A stretch of 64,000 bases of DNA from an uncultured Chitinophagaceae bacterium (GTDB lineage Bacteria > Bacteroidota > Bacteroidia > Chitinophagales > Chitinophagaceae), in contig CALIIL010000011.1 of assembly GCA_938017685.1 (NCBI GenBank), positions 18,501 to 82,500 on the forward strand, in the 5' to 3' direction. The notes under the pieces were generated by a model that did not search any database, had not been told where the DNA came from, and saw only the letters and a program-made list of their open reading frames with translations. Made by a program: the position numbers and the translations under genes. Shown here one piece after another: positions 34,313-42,747 of this stretch (positions within the stretch are counted from its first letter, which is position 1; each line of letters opens with the position of its first letter).

Positions 34313-35428
34313 ATGAAATTTATAGTATCCTCGGGAACCTTGCACAAGAACTTACAAAACATTGTAGGTATTATTGGTACGAACAATGTATTGCCAATAC
34401 TCGAAGATTTTAAGTTTGATATAGATAGCGATAAACTAACTATCTCAGCCACTGATTTAGAGACCTTTATGAAGGTAGAAGTTGAGCCAAGTTCTGCTGA
34501 AGGTAAAGGAAGCATTTGTATTCCTGCCAAGGTATTGATGGAGTACTTGAAAAACTTAAGTGAGCAACCAATAACGTTCGAAATCAAAGACGATTTTGGT
34601 ATAGACATTACAAGTGGTAGTGGTAAGAGTAAAATGGTTGGAGAGGATGTAAAGAACTTCCCGCCGGAGCCTAAGACAGGTGGTTTATCTTCATTTACAA
34701 TGCCAGCTGCTGAGTTAAGTGATGCGATTGCTAAGACATTGATTGCAGTTAGTCAAGACGATATGCGCCCAGCAATGAGTGGTGTATTTTTTGATATTGC
34801 TAAGGATAGCGTAACCTTCGTATCTACCGATGCGCACCGTTTAATCCGTTGTATTAAAACAGGGGTTGGAAGTGCAGAAGCAGGAAGTTTTATTGTTCCT
34901 AAAAAATCATTGAACCAATTAAAGAACACATTGCACTCAGCAACAGAAGTAACAATATCTTACGACGAAAGTGTAATCATGGTTGAAGGTGAAAAGCTTT
35001 TGATGATGTCTCGCTTAATTGATGCTAAGTTCCCAGATTATAAAGCAGTAATTCCTGCTAACAGTCCATTTAAATTAACGGTTTCAAAAGCTGAATTTTT
35101 AAGCAGCTTGCGTCGTGTAAGTGTATTTGCCAATAAGACTACTAATCAAGTAGAGCTAAATATTAAAGGTTCTAGCTTAGAGTTAAAATCTAATGACTTG
35201 GATTACTCTTATGAGGGTGACGAAAAAATGAATTGTAACTACGAAGGTGATGATATGAAAATTGCTTTCAATGCGAAGTTCTTAGTTGAGATGCTACCAT
35301 TAATCGAGGATGAAGAAATTCTAATGGAGTTAAGTCAGCCGGCTCGCCCAGGAATTATTAAACCTATTGAGGAAAAAGAGAATGAGGATTTACTTATGCT
35401 CGTTATGCCTTTGATGATTAATAACTAG
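34313..35428 (+). CDS. dnaN: DNA polymerase III beta subunit (sliding clamp)
   Basis: A 371-residue clamp of three repeated domains with FIVSSGTLHKNLQNIVGII at the start, ISATDLETFMKVEV, FVSTDAHRLIR and the C-terminal VMPLMINN, where most clamps end in a similar LMP(M/L) motif. It tethers the replicative polymerase to DNA. The gene is not next to dnaA, recF or gyrB here. It is convergent with a HAD-like gene across a shared terminator. Confidence 0.97.
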   Translation: MKFIVSSGTLHKNLQNIVGIIGTNNVLPILEDFKFDIDSDKLTISATDLETFMKVEVEPSSAEGKGSICIPAKVLMEYLKNLSEQPITFEIKDDFGIDITSGSGKSKMVGEDVKNFPPEPKTGGLSSFTMPAAELSDAIAKTLIAVSQDDMRPAMSGVFFDIAKDSVTFVSTDAHRLIRCIKTGVGSAEAGSFIVPKKSLNQLKNTLHSATEVTISYDESVIMVEGEKLLMMSRLIDAKFPDYKAVIPANSPFKLTVSKAEFLSSLRRVSVFANKTTNQVELNIKGSSLELKSNDLDYSYEGDEKMNCNYEGDDMKIAFNAKFLVEMLPLIEDEEILMELSQPARPGIIKPIEEKENEDLLMLVMPLMINN

Positions 35429-35448
35429 GATTTACTTCCTAGTTTTTT
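35423..35448 (+). terminator. Terminator between dnaN and HAD gene
   Basis: AACTAGGA (35423-35430) pairs with TCCTAGTT (35437-35444) over six bases, followed by a T-run. It overlaps the stop codons of both convergent genes. Confidence 0.82.
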
Positions 35449-35892
35449 CATTGCTTCTATTAATTTATCGTTGTTAAACCCTTTGTGTAATTCTGTTAGC
35501 ACTAATCTGTTTTTATGATTACTAGGCAGGTCGTTTAATGACTTGTCATCATCAAGGATTAGAAAATTACTTATGTTTCTATCTTTAATAAATTGGAGTA
35601 GTTCTTCTTTCCTATTTTTACAATTTTTGTAAATGGGGATGAACTCTTTAATCGGGTTGGTTATTTTCCTATGTTCAAATATTTGATTAAAGTCATGAAT
35701 AGATTTAGATGTTCTGCGAGACGAACTTAGGAATATTTCGCAGGTCCAACTATCCAATAACTTGTTTAGATGAGTGATGCAGTTTTCATTGAATTTGGAA
35801 TAGCCATCTGTATCTATTTCATCTGGTTTCCAATTAGGAGTTGTGATTAATACACCATCTAAATCCAAAATAATTGTAAGTAAAGTTTTCAA
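35425..35892 (-). CDS. HAD-domain protein (RNA-repair-associated HAD type)
   Basis: A 155-residue protein with HAD motif I as ILDLDGVLITTP (both aspartates present), motif II as IFLSSSRR and an acidic motif IV as FLILDDDKSL. This compact form without a cap domain matches the HAD domain described in Swiss-Army-knife RNA repair proteins. A phosphatase acting on nucleic-acid ends or nucleotides is likely, but no ligase or kinase partner lies nearby. It follows the S41 protease gene by 12 bp on the same strand. Confidence 0.72.
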   Translation of the reverse strand: MKTLLTIILDLDGVLITTPNWKPDEIDTDGYSKFNENCITHLNKLLDSWTCEIFLSSSRRTSKSIHDFNQIFEHRKITNPIKEFIPIYKNCKNRKEELLQFIKDRNISNFLILDDDKSLNDLPSNHKNRLVLTELHKGFNNDKLIEAMKKLGSKS

Positions 35893-35904
35893 AGTTTACA
35901 GCAA

Positions 35905-37581
35905 TTACTTCCCAGATAATAACTTATTGTAAGCCTGCGTGTCATTCAGTATTTCTACTGCTTTGGCCAATTCTTTGTCGTCAATCAATCCATTCTCAAA
36001 CTTACCTCGTTGGTAATAATAGCGAGATACAATTTCGTTTTGTAAAGACATTTTGATCTGTTTTTTATTCTTGACTAAATCTTGTTCCTTATCATGAGAT
36101 AAAGCATTTTTCAAGCCTTCATAATCACTTTTTACACTCGCAAAGTATTGTTCTTTCTCAGCTGCTTTTTTAAATTTTTCTAACGCTTTCTCGGCATTTG
36201 TCTTGTACGAATAGTCTTTGCCTTTGAGCCATGTTCTAAAGTCTTCAAAGTCTGCATCAGTTAATTCAAACTGACTAGCGGATGCTATGCTCGGATGTTT
36301 TTTGACATATTCAATAGCGTAGTCAAAGATGTAATATTTTCTAAATAGGGTGGGAATTATAGGTCCCGCTTTTTCTCTTTCTACTTTTACATCAGGCTCT
36401 ACGCCACCTCCGTCAAATACAGTGCGACCATTCTTAGTTTTAAATTTTGTCTTTAAGCTATCCGCTATTTTACCAAGACTTCCATCTTCTTTTCTATTGC
36501 TGTAATCTATCGCTTGTATGCAACGACCACTTGGAGTGTAGTACTTGGCTGTAGTTACTTTAAGTTTGGAATTGTAGCTCAAAGATTTAGTCGTTTGTAC
36601 CAATCCTTTACCAAAGCTTTTTTGTCCAATAACGACACCTCTATCCAAATCTTGTAATGTGCCTGATACAATTTCAGAAGCCGAAGCACTGCGGTTATTT
36701 ATCAATATTGTTACCGGAATATTTTCGTCCCAAGCAGGTCGAGATGTTCTAAAATCTTTATCCCAATCCTTTGCTTTTCCTTTAGTAGAAACGACTAACT
36801 GATTTTTTCCTACAAAGAGGTTACAAATATTTACTGACTCGTCTAACAGACCACCGGGGTTTCCTCTTAGGTCTAGAACAATACCTTTCATATTTGGTTT
36901 TACTTTCTTTAAGCTGTCTAAATTTTTGAGTAATAGGTTACTACATTTTTGGGTAAACTGTGTTAAGCGCGCATAGGCAATATTCTTATTCTCGCCCACA
37001 AAACCTGCGAAGGGTACACTGGTTACTTTAATTTGTCCGCGTGTGATTGTTTTAATACTTTCTGCTTTTGTAAATGCGTCTTTGATGGTAAGTTTCACTT
37101 TAGTGCCTGGTGACCCTTTCAAGAAATCACTAACATCCGACACTGATTTTCCTGCTGTGCTATTCCCGTCTATGGCAATAATTAAGTCTCCTGCTTTTAA
37201 GCCAGCTTTTTGTGTTGGGCTATTTTCATAGGGTTCATCAATGGCTACAAAGCCATCTTTTTGTATAACTGTTGAGCCAATTCCGCCATAGCTTCCCGTT
37301 GTTTGGAAGCGGTAGTTTTGTATATCATCTTCAGTAATATAATTGGTATAAGGATCGAGCTCTGCAAGCATGGCGTCAATGCCAGTCTTCATAGCTTTAC
37401 CTGGTTCAATAGGGTCAACATATGACTCGTTAAGCTCTTTGAATAAGCTAGCAAAAACTTCTAAGTTTTTAGAAATCTCAAAATAATTATCACTGGCTTG
37501 CTGCGCTTTTAATGGCTGAAAGGTTACAAGTGTTATGGCTAATAATATAAATAGTGCGCGGAGGTTTTTTGACATCTTCAT
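35905..37581 (-). CDS. Carboxy-terminal processing protease (S41, CtpA/Prc-like)
   Basis: A 558-residue exported protease. It has a signal peptide (RALFILLAITLVTFQPLKA), a PDZ domain (about residues 95-185, SYGGIGSTV and KAGLKAGDLIIAIDG), and the S41 core. The catalytic serine lies in NNRSASASEIVSGTL and the lysine in IGQKSFGKGLVQT. A helical C-terminal region of about 170 residues follows, as in Prc-type members. Such enzymes trim C-termini of periplasmic or outer-membrane proteins. A start two codons later (ATG 37575) is equally good. Confidence 0.93.
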   Translation of the reverse strand: MKMSKNLRALFILLAITLVTFQPLKAQQASDNYFEISKNLEVFASLFKELNESYVDPIEPGKAMKTGIDAMLAELDPYTNYITEDDIQNYRFQTTGSYGGIGSTVIQKDGFVAIDEPYENSPTQKAGLKAGDLIIAIDGNSTAGKSVSDVSDFLKGSPGTKVKLTIKDAFTKAESIKTITRGQIKVTSVPFAGFVGENKNIAYARLTQFTQKCSNLLLKNLDSLKKVKPNMKGIVLDLRGNPGGLLDESVNICNLFVGKNQLVVSTKGKAKDWDKDFRTSRPAWDENIPVTILINNRSASASEIVSGTLQDLDRGVVIGQKSFGKGLVQTTKSLSYNSKLKVTTAKYYTPSGRCIQAIDYSNRKEDGSLGKIADSLKTKFKTKNGRTVFDGGGVEPDVKVEREKAGPIIPTLFRKYYIFDYAIEYVKKHPSIASASQFELTDADFEDFRTWLKGKDYSYKTNAEKALEKFKKAAEKEQYFASVKSDYEGLKNALSHDKEQDLVKNKKQIKMSLQNEIVSRYYYQRGKFENGLIDDKELAKAVEILNDTQAYNKLLSGK

Positions 37582-37661
37582 TCGTCTACAATCTTTACCT
37601 GCAATTTAAATGATTATTTATAGATAGACTAAAGTGCCATTCACAGCATTGTGTTAAAAAG

Positions 37662-37874
37662 CTATGGTACAGGATCGTAGCCATGGCTGCCCCAAGGAGC
37701 GCACCGTGCGATTCTCTTAATGGCTAGCCAAGTGCCTCGCGCTGTGCCATGCTTCTTAATGGCTTGTACGGTATACTCGCTGCAGCTCGGTGTGTACCTG
37801 CATTTTCCTGGTCCTAATAATGGAGATATGGAATATTGGTAGATCTGAATTAGAAATAATAAAATCTTAGACAT
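37662..37874 (-). CDS. yidD: Membrane protein insertion efficiency factor
   Basis: A 70-residue protein with [27 protein letters not shown], the YidD signature, and the ending GSHGYDPVP. It is thought to assist YidC-dependent membrane insertion. It overlaps rnpA by 8 bp, the usual rpmH-rnpA-yidD order. yidC itself is not adjacent. Confidence 0.95.
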   Translation of the reverse strand: MSKILLFLIQIYQYSISPLLGPGKCRYTPSCSEYTVQAIKKHGTARGTWLAIKRIARCAPWGSHGYDPVP

Positions 37875-38238
37875 GACTCGCTTTTTTAAAAGCTTTATAA
37901 AGTGCTTTTTGCAATTCGTTTAAAGGTAATAATTCTTTACCGCTATATATAACCATAATATGCCACGACTGTTTGGGATTGAATAAGGCTTGCAGCTCAT
38001 CTTTCTGTAATCGATAAGCTTCCTTGCACAAGCGTTTTATTCTATTGCGTTGTACAGCTTTAGGGTATTTCTTTTTTGGGGCTGCAAATCCTACTTTAAT
38101 ATTATTCAGTTCTTTCTTGTCCGTAGCTAAAACTAGTAACTGAATAGGTGCAACAAAAAACGCTTTTCCTTTTGAGAAAAGCGTTTGAATATCTTGCTTA
38201 TTGCTTAGCTTCTCTCTTTTATTTAGAGAGTATAGCAT
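37867..38238 (-). CDS. rnpA: Ribonuclease P protein component
   Basis: A 123-residue basic protein starting [20 protein letters not shown] and carrying [15 protein letters not shown], the RNR motif that contacts RNase P RNA and pre-tRNA leaders. It begins 3 bp after rpmH and overlaps yidD, so the three genes form one transcript. Confidence 0.94.
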   Translation of the reverse strand: MLYSLNKREKLSNKQDIQTLFSKGKAFFVAPIQLLVLATDKKELNNIKVGFAAPKKKYPKAVQRNRIKRLCKEAYRLQKDELQALFNPKQSWHIMVIYSGKELLPLNELQKALYKAFKKASHV

Positions 38239-38241
38239 AGC

Positions 38242-38397
38242 TTACTTAACTGTCTTTTTATCAGAAACGGTCAATTTATGACGTCCCTTTTTTCTGCGAT
38301 TCGCAAGTACCGTACGGCCACCTGGCGACTTCATGCGCTTGCGAAAACCATGTGTGGTATTTCTCTTTCTTCTACTCGGTTGGTATGTACGCTTCAT
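38242..38397 (-). CDS. rpmH: Ribosomal protein L34
   Basis: A 51-residue, very basic protein starting [20 protein letters not shown] and containing [20 protein letters not shown], which is L34 throughout. ATG at 38395-38397, TAA at 38242-38244. It heads rpmH-rnpA-yidD and has its own promoter 24 bp upstream. Confidence 0.97.
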   Translation of the reverse strand: MKRTYQPSRRKRNTTHGFRKRMKSPGGRTVLANRRKKGRHKLTVSDKKTVK

Positions 38398-38420
38398 AAT
38401 GAATTATTTTTAAAGGATGG

Positions 38421-38452
38421 CAAAGGTATATTGAAGTTCAGAAACTGCCAAA
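38421..38452 (-). promoter_or_regulatory. rpmH promoter
   Basis: On the minus strand TTTG (38452-38449), 20 bp, then TACCTTTG (38428-38421) fits the Bacteroidota consensus. The leader to the rpmH ATG is about 20 bases. Confidence 0.7.
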
Positions 38453-38455
38453 GTT

Positions 38456-38983
38456 TTAAGGCGTTTCATATTTATAACCTACATAAGTAGTTTTGGACTG
38501 TGTACTGTTTAATGGGTCGTTCTTAAATAAGGTAATTGTAATGACATCGTTATTTAGACTCCCATTACCTACAAATGCAGCACTACCAACGGTTTGTTCG
38601 GTTATATTAACCATATTGCCCGTTACTTTGGCTTCCCAACCATCAAAACTAGCTGTATCTCTAATTGATACAAATTTTATTAAGTTACGTACTTGTGGGT
38701 CTGCTGTTACGCGTATTGTATCATCATTATCATAAATAATAGTGTTGTCTATCAACTCCGTGCGAATAACGGCATAATGGCTTTCAAATTTTTGGTTGGC
38801 CGGTGTGGTACAACTATCACCTTCCCAAGAGTCTATACATACACACTCTCCATCCATGCAAAGACCGTTGTGCTCGCATACAATGTCTCTTGCCTTACAA
38901 GCGTTATATTGACAGCTACTAAGGCTTAATAAGCCTGCACCTGCTACAAATAATAGTATAATAAGAATATATTTTTTAGTCAT
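38456..38983 (-). CDS. EGF-like-domain lipoprotein A
   Basis: A 175-residue protein with lipoprotein signal (LIILLFVAGAGLLSLSSC). One EGF-like module follows: six cysteines in the pattern CKARDIVCEHNGLCMDGECV, then CIDSWEGDSC. A beta-rich C-terminal domain of about 115 residues comes after (VTGNMVNITEQTVGSAAFVGNG). EGF-like modules are uncommon in bacteria. It sits 11 bp downstream of a paralogue with the same layout. A surface-exposed role is likely; no specific function is known. Confidence 0.75.
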   Translation of the reverse strand: MTKKYILIILLFVAGAGLLSLSSCQYNACKARDIVCEHNGLCMDGECVCIDSWEGDSCTTPANQKFESHYAVIRTELIDNTIIYDNDDTIRVTADPQVRNLIKFVSIRDTASFDGWEAKVTGNMVNITEQTVGSAAFVGNGSLNNDVITITLFKNDPLNSTQSKTTYVGYKYETP

Positions 38984-38994
38984 GTATTGAGTTA

Positions 38995-39495
38995 TTATTG
39001 ATCTTGAAAACGTTCACCGTTGAAATCACATGAGAATTTATTTGGACCGTCCTCATCTTCGGTTAAGTAGAGCACGACAAACTCGCCATTTACATAGCCA
39101 TTACCGCTATAAGTCGTTCCATTGATACTCTGCTCAGCAATGGTTAAGTTTATGCCCTCAACCGTTCCAATAATGCTTATCCCTTGATCAAATAAGTTAT
39201 AAATATCAACTTCGTTAGGTGCTACACCCGGGTTGATAATAAAGCTGCGCGCTGAAGGTAGTCCGCCATTACAGCGATAGGTACCATCCCAAGTACCAAT
39301 AAATTTTTCGTAAGCTTTGAATTGGCATAGTGGACCATCAAATCCATCGGCACATACGCACCTGCCATCTCTACAAATTCCATTGTTCTTACATACAATA
39401 TCCGAGCAAGGATCATTGCATGATACAAGAGATGTGGATAACGCTAAAAGCATAAACCCAATAACACTAACAAATACGGCTTTCCATGATTTCAT
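38995..39495 (-). CDS. EGF-like-domain lipoprotein B
   Basis: Paralogue of the next gene downstream. The ATG at 39493-39495 gives a good lipoprotein signal ending SLVSC; a longer frame starts 7 codons earlier. The EGF module reads CSDIVCKNNGICRDGRCV followed by CADGFDGPLC. The beta-rich domain after it (FIGTWDGTYRCNGG, INLTIAEQSINGTTYSGNG) resembles that of its neighbour and a lipocalin-like FxGTWxG start. Function unknown. Confidence 0.75.
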   Translation of the reverse strand: MKSWKAVFVSVIGFMLLALSTSLVSCNDPCSDIVCKNNGICRDGRCVCADGFDGPLCQFKAYEKFIGTWDGTYRCNGGLPSARSFIINPGVAPNEVDIYNLFDQGISIIGTVEGINLTIAEQSINGTTYSGNGYVNGEFVVLYLTEDEDGPNKFSCDFNGERFQDQ

Positions 39496-39554
39496 GCGAT
39501 AAAGAATTATTAACAAACATAATAAATCCTATCTAATTAAAAGGCATGATGGGG

Positions 39555-40592
39555 TCATTTTTTTAGGGCGTTCCAGCCTTGTGCCTCTAGGTCATATTCA
39601 CTGCCTGATGTACTGACCATCTTACAGCCATCTTCGGCTTTTGTAATATGCCCAATCACTGATATTTCGTCTGAAGCCGTTATTTTGTCAAAATCGGCTT
39701 GTGGTATTGTAAATAATAGTTCATAATCCTCTCCACCATTGAGTGCAGCAGTTGAGCTAGCTAAGTTCATTTCTTGTGCCATTAGTTTTGTTGCATTTTC
39801 TACGGGCAGTTTTTCCTCATAAACTCGGCAACCAACACCAGATTGATCAGTAATATGAAATAGCTCAGAGCTTAATCCGTCACTAATGTCAATCATACTC
39901 GTGGGGTGTATCTTATGTTCATTCAACCAATTGATAATATCACGGCGCGCTTCAGGCTTTAATATACGTTCCATTATATATTCATGCCCGGCAAGGTTTG
40001 GTTGTATCTCAGGGTTTTCAAGGAATACGTTTTTTTCTCTTTGCATAAGTAATAGCCCCATATATGCAGCACCCAAATCGCCGGATACGCATATTAAGTC
40101 ATTTTCTTTGGCCCCTTTACGACTTATGTAGCCGCTTTCATTTACCTCGCCTATAGCGGTTACACTTAATACCAATCCAGACTGTGAGCTGGTTGTATCT
40201 CCACCAATTAAATCTACTTTGTAGCGCTCGCATGCTAGCATTACTCCTTCGTACAACTCCTCCAATGCTTCAATAGTAAAGCGGCTTGAAATAGCTAGGC
40301 TAAAAGTTATTTGAGTAGGTTCAGCATTCATTGCGTAAATGTCTGAAAGGTTTACAACCACTGCTTTGTAGCCCAGATGTTTTAAAGGCTGATACATTAA
40401 GTCAAAGTGAACACCTTCAACCAGCATGTCGGTACTTACAACTGTTTGTTTAGCCAAATTGTCTAAAACAGCTGCATCATCGCCAATGCCGAGCAAGGTC
40501 GATGCATTGTGTAATTCTACATTCTTAGTGAGGTGCTTGATTAATCCGAACTCACCTAGTTCCGATACATTAGTTGTACTATTTTCAGCCAT
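39555..40592 (-). CDS. thiL: Thiamine-monophosphate kinase
   Basis: A 345-residue member of the PurM/ThiL fold with LLGIGDDAAVLD, VVSTDMLVEGVHFD, DLIGGDTTSSQ, CVSGDLGAAYMGL and IDISDGLSSEL, the ATP- and magnesium-binding signatures. It makes thiamine diphosphate from thiamine monophosphate. I place the start at ATG 40590-40592 (AENSTTNVSELGEFGLI). It fits family length and lies 4 bp after a -7 box, so the longer frame would be upstream of transcription. Confidence 0.94.
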   Translation of the reverse strand: MAENSTTNVSELGEFGLIKHLTKNVELHNASTLLGIGDDAAVLDNLAKQTVVSTDMLVEGVHFDLMYQPLKHLGYKAVVVNLSDIYAMNAEPTQITFSLAISSRFTIEALEELYEGVMLACERYKVDLIGGDTTSSQSGLVLSVTAIGEVNESGYISRKGAKENDLICVSGDLGAAYMGLLLMQREKNVFLENPEIQPNLAGHEYIMERILKPEARRDIINWLNEHKIHPTSMIDISDGLSSELFHITDQSGVGCRVYEEKLPVENATKLMAQEMNLASSTAALNGGEDYELLFTIPQADFDKITASDEISVIGHITKAEDGCKMVSTSGSEYDLEAQGWNALKK

Positions 40593-40596
40593 GGGG

Positions 40597-40604
40597 CAAA
40601 AGTA
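40597..40604 (-). promoter_or_regulatory. thiL -7 box, leaderless geometry
   Basis: TACTTTTG on the minus strand, four bases before the thiL ATG. The transcript should begin at or next to the start codon. Confidence 0.55.
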
Positions 40605-40702
40605 ATTCATTGTTCGGAGCAAGCCATTATTTGCAACTTGCAAAATCATTTTTTTTATGAAAAACTCAACAGAAATTAAATATTTCTCATCAAGCCTTGG
40701 AC

Positions 40703-40710
40703 TACATTTG
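40703..40710 (+). promoter_or_regulatory. -7 box of AI-2E permease gene
   Basis: TACATTTG matches the consensus and ends 13 bp before the ATG at 40724. Confidence 0.5.
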
Positions 40711-40723
40711 TGCGCTGCAATAA

Positions 40724-41767
40724 ATGAGGATGAACAATATTAAAACCACAAATACTTTATTACTCCTATTGGTTCTACCGGTACTATTTTATATACTACA
40801 TATACTGTCGTTCATTTTTATACCGCTCATTTTTGCCATGTTCATTGCGCTAATGTTCCTGCCATTGATGCGTTGGTTAACGACTAAGAAAGTGCCTAAA
40901 ATTGTAAGCATTGTAATCGTTATTCTTATAATTGGGCTAGTGCTTAAGCTTAGTGCCTCACTCATTTCAATATCTAGTAATGAAATACGTACAGCTGGTC
41001 CAGAGCTCAAAGTAAATGCGGAGGTAAAAGTGACGAATCTGTTGTTGAAAGCCGAAAATTATTTTGGCTTACCGCGTCATGAAGAAGCTGATGTCATATC
41101 TCATTATTTGGGACAATTGAATGTGATGGATAATGCTGGCAAGGTCTTGAGCTTTGCCAACAGAACTTTGATGATGATATTGATGATGTCATTTTTTGTC
41201 GTGCTCTTCTTGGCTGAATCGGTTAATGTAGAGCGGGTGTTAAAGAATACTATTTTTAAAGTCAAATTCTCTTCGGTAAAGACCTTTATGCAAATTGAAA
41301 ATGATATTGTCAAGTTCTTTAAAGTAAAGTTTATCATTAGCCTATTTACCGGTATTGGCTTTAGTTTGGCTTGTGTGGCTTTTGATGTGAGCTTCCCTAT
41401 TTTCTGGGGTCTATTTGCATTTCTAATCAATTTTGTACAAATGGTAGGTTCTGTAATATCAGTTATTCTCCTTGCTTTATTTGCTTTTATTGAGTTGGAT
41501 TATGATACCACCTTGCTTTTATTCATTATTGTTATTACGGCAGTGCAAGTCATTATGGGCGGTATATTAGAACCTATCTTTTTAGGTAAGACATTTTCAA
41601 TTAATGTTATTACCGTACTGGTTATGCTTATGTTTTGGGGCTTTCTGTGGGGTGTGCCGGGTATGATACTTTCTATACCTATGACGGTATTCTTAAAAAT
41701 AACTTTAGAAAAATTTCCAAGAACTCAGATGCTTGCTCGCCTCATGGATGGCCGCGAACTGATTTAG
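40724..41767 (+). CDS. AI-2E family transporter (UPF0118/YhhT-like)
   Basis: A 347-residue protein with paired N-terminal helices (LLLLVLPVLFYILHILSFIFIPLIFAMFIALMF in two parts), a soluble loop, and a C-terminal membrane block with FAFLINFVQMVGSVIS and GGILEPIFLGK. These are typical of the AI-2E/PerM-like permease family. Reported roles include autoinducer-2 export and sodium-proton exchange, so the cargo is open. It diverges from thiL. A second ATG two codons on is also possible. Confidence 0.85.
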   Translation: MRMNNIKTTNTLLLLLVLPVLFYILHILSFIFIPLIFAMFIALMFLPLMRWLTTKKVPKIVSIVIVILIIGLVLKLSASLISISSNEIRTAGPELKVNAEVKVTNLLLKAENYFGLPRHEEADVISHYLGQLNVMDNAGKVLSFANRTLMMILMMSFFVVLFLAESVNVERVLKNTIFKVKFSSVKTFMQIENDIVKFFKVKFIISLFTGIGFSLACVAFDVSFPIFWGLFAFLINFVQMVGSVISVILLALFAFIELDYDTTLLLFIIVITAVQVIMGGILEPIFLGKTFSINVITVLVMLMFWGFLWGVPGMILSIPMTVFLKITLEKFPRTQMLARLMDGRELI

Positions 41768-41877
41768 AAGGTACTTTTCTTTTTTTTACTAAATATAATT
41801 TTGGTGGAATATGCTTACGTATTTCAATTTATTCTATAGAATAGGTAATATTGAATAGTTATCTTTTGCTGCCTTCG

Positions 41878-41885
41878 TACCTTTG
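41878..41885 (+). promoter_or_regulatory. -7 box of beta-lactamase operon, leaderless geometry
   Basis: TACCTTTG ends four bases before the ATG at 41890. This fixes that ATG rather than the TTG at 41851 as the start. Confidence 0.55.
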
Positions 41886-41889
41886 TGCC

Positions 41890-42747
41890 ATGAGAACAAA
41901 TCATTTCTTGCTGCTGTCCATTTTGCCGCTGCTTTTACTTATTTCTTGCGACAGAAATAATATTCATGAAAAAGAAAATTGGGGTACAATTTTTAACGAA
42001 TATGGTGCAGAAAATGCCTGTATGGAAGTGTATGATAATACCCACGACCAAGTATTCGTTTATAATATTCCAAGAATGAGTGATTCGCTTTCGCCAGCAT
42101 CAACATTTAAAATATTAAACTCTTTAATTGCTTTAGAAACAAATCTCGCAGCGGATATCGATTACGTAATTCCTTGGGACGGAGTAAAAAGAGAAAATGA
42201 AAATTGGAACCAAGACTTAACCATGCAGCAGGCATTTAACTATAGTTCGGTTCCTTATTATCAAGAATTGGCACGTCGTATAGGAAAAGATACGATGCAG
42301 CACTTCTTAGATACTGTTCGTTATGGTAATAAGAATATGGGCGGTTCTATAGACCAATTTTGGTTAGATGGTAGCCTGCTTATTTCTTCTGACGAACAAG
42401 TTGGTTTTTTAAAGAGAATGTATTTTTATAAACTTCCTTTTTCTGATAGAGCGCAACGCTTAACACGCAAGTTAATGCTAGCGGAAGAAAATGATGAATA
42501 TAAATTATATTACAAAACGGGCACGTCGGATGCAGGAGATAAATACGTAATACACTTAGTTGGTTTCTTGGAGAAAATAGAAGTGCAGAAAAAAGTACAA
42601 ACGGATGCAATGGAAACAAATTACCGTCCTTACTTTTTTGCCATGAACTATGAGACAAAAGATAAAAATGTAGATTTAGGTAAAACAATAAATGATCGCG
42701 TAGAAATCGCAAAGCGTATATTTAAAGAATTAGAAATCATAAAATGA
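41890..42747 (+). CDS. Class D (OXA-like) beta-lactamase homologue, lipoprotein
   Basis: A 285-residue protein with lipoprotein signal ending LLLLISC (C20). The class D active-site set is complete: S71-T-F-K74, S119-S-V121, Y145-G-N147, W158 and K209-T-G211. Surrounding stretches (WDGVKRENENWNQDLTMQQAF, YQELARRIG) are also class D-like. Serine hydrolysis of beta-lactams is therefore plausible, though BlaR-type sensors and non-lactamase penicillin-binding relatives share these motifs. Its stop overlaps the moeA ATG by 4 bp, so it is translationally coupled to cofactor synthesis. No integron or mobile signature is visible. Confidence 0.88.
   Translation: MRTNHFLLLSILPLLLLISCDRNNIHEKENWGTIFNEYGAENACMEVYDNTHDQVFVYNIPRMSDSLSPASTFKILNSLIALETNLAADIDYVIPWDGVKRENENWNQDLTMQQAFNYSSVPYYQELARRIGKDTMQHFLDTVRYGNKNMGGSIDQFWLDGSLLISSDEQVGFLKRMYFYKLPFSDRAQRLTRKLMLAEENDEYKLYYKTGTSDAGDKYVIHLVGFLEKIEVQKKVQTDAMETNYRPYFFAMNYETKDKNVDLGKTINDRVEIAKRIFKELEIIK

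Noticed and set aside
34313..38397. Replication origin near dnaN and rpmH
   Set aside because: No dnaA gene and no cluster of DnaA boxes. A single TGTGGATAA at about 39433 lies inside a lipoprotein gene.
41890..42747. Beta-lactamase gene as an integron or transposon cassette
   Set aside because: No attC-like site, transposase or terminal repeats, and it overlaps moeA by 4 bp.
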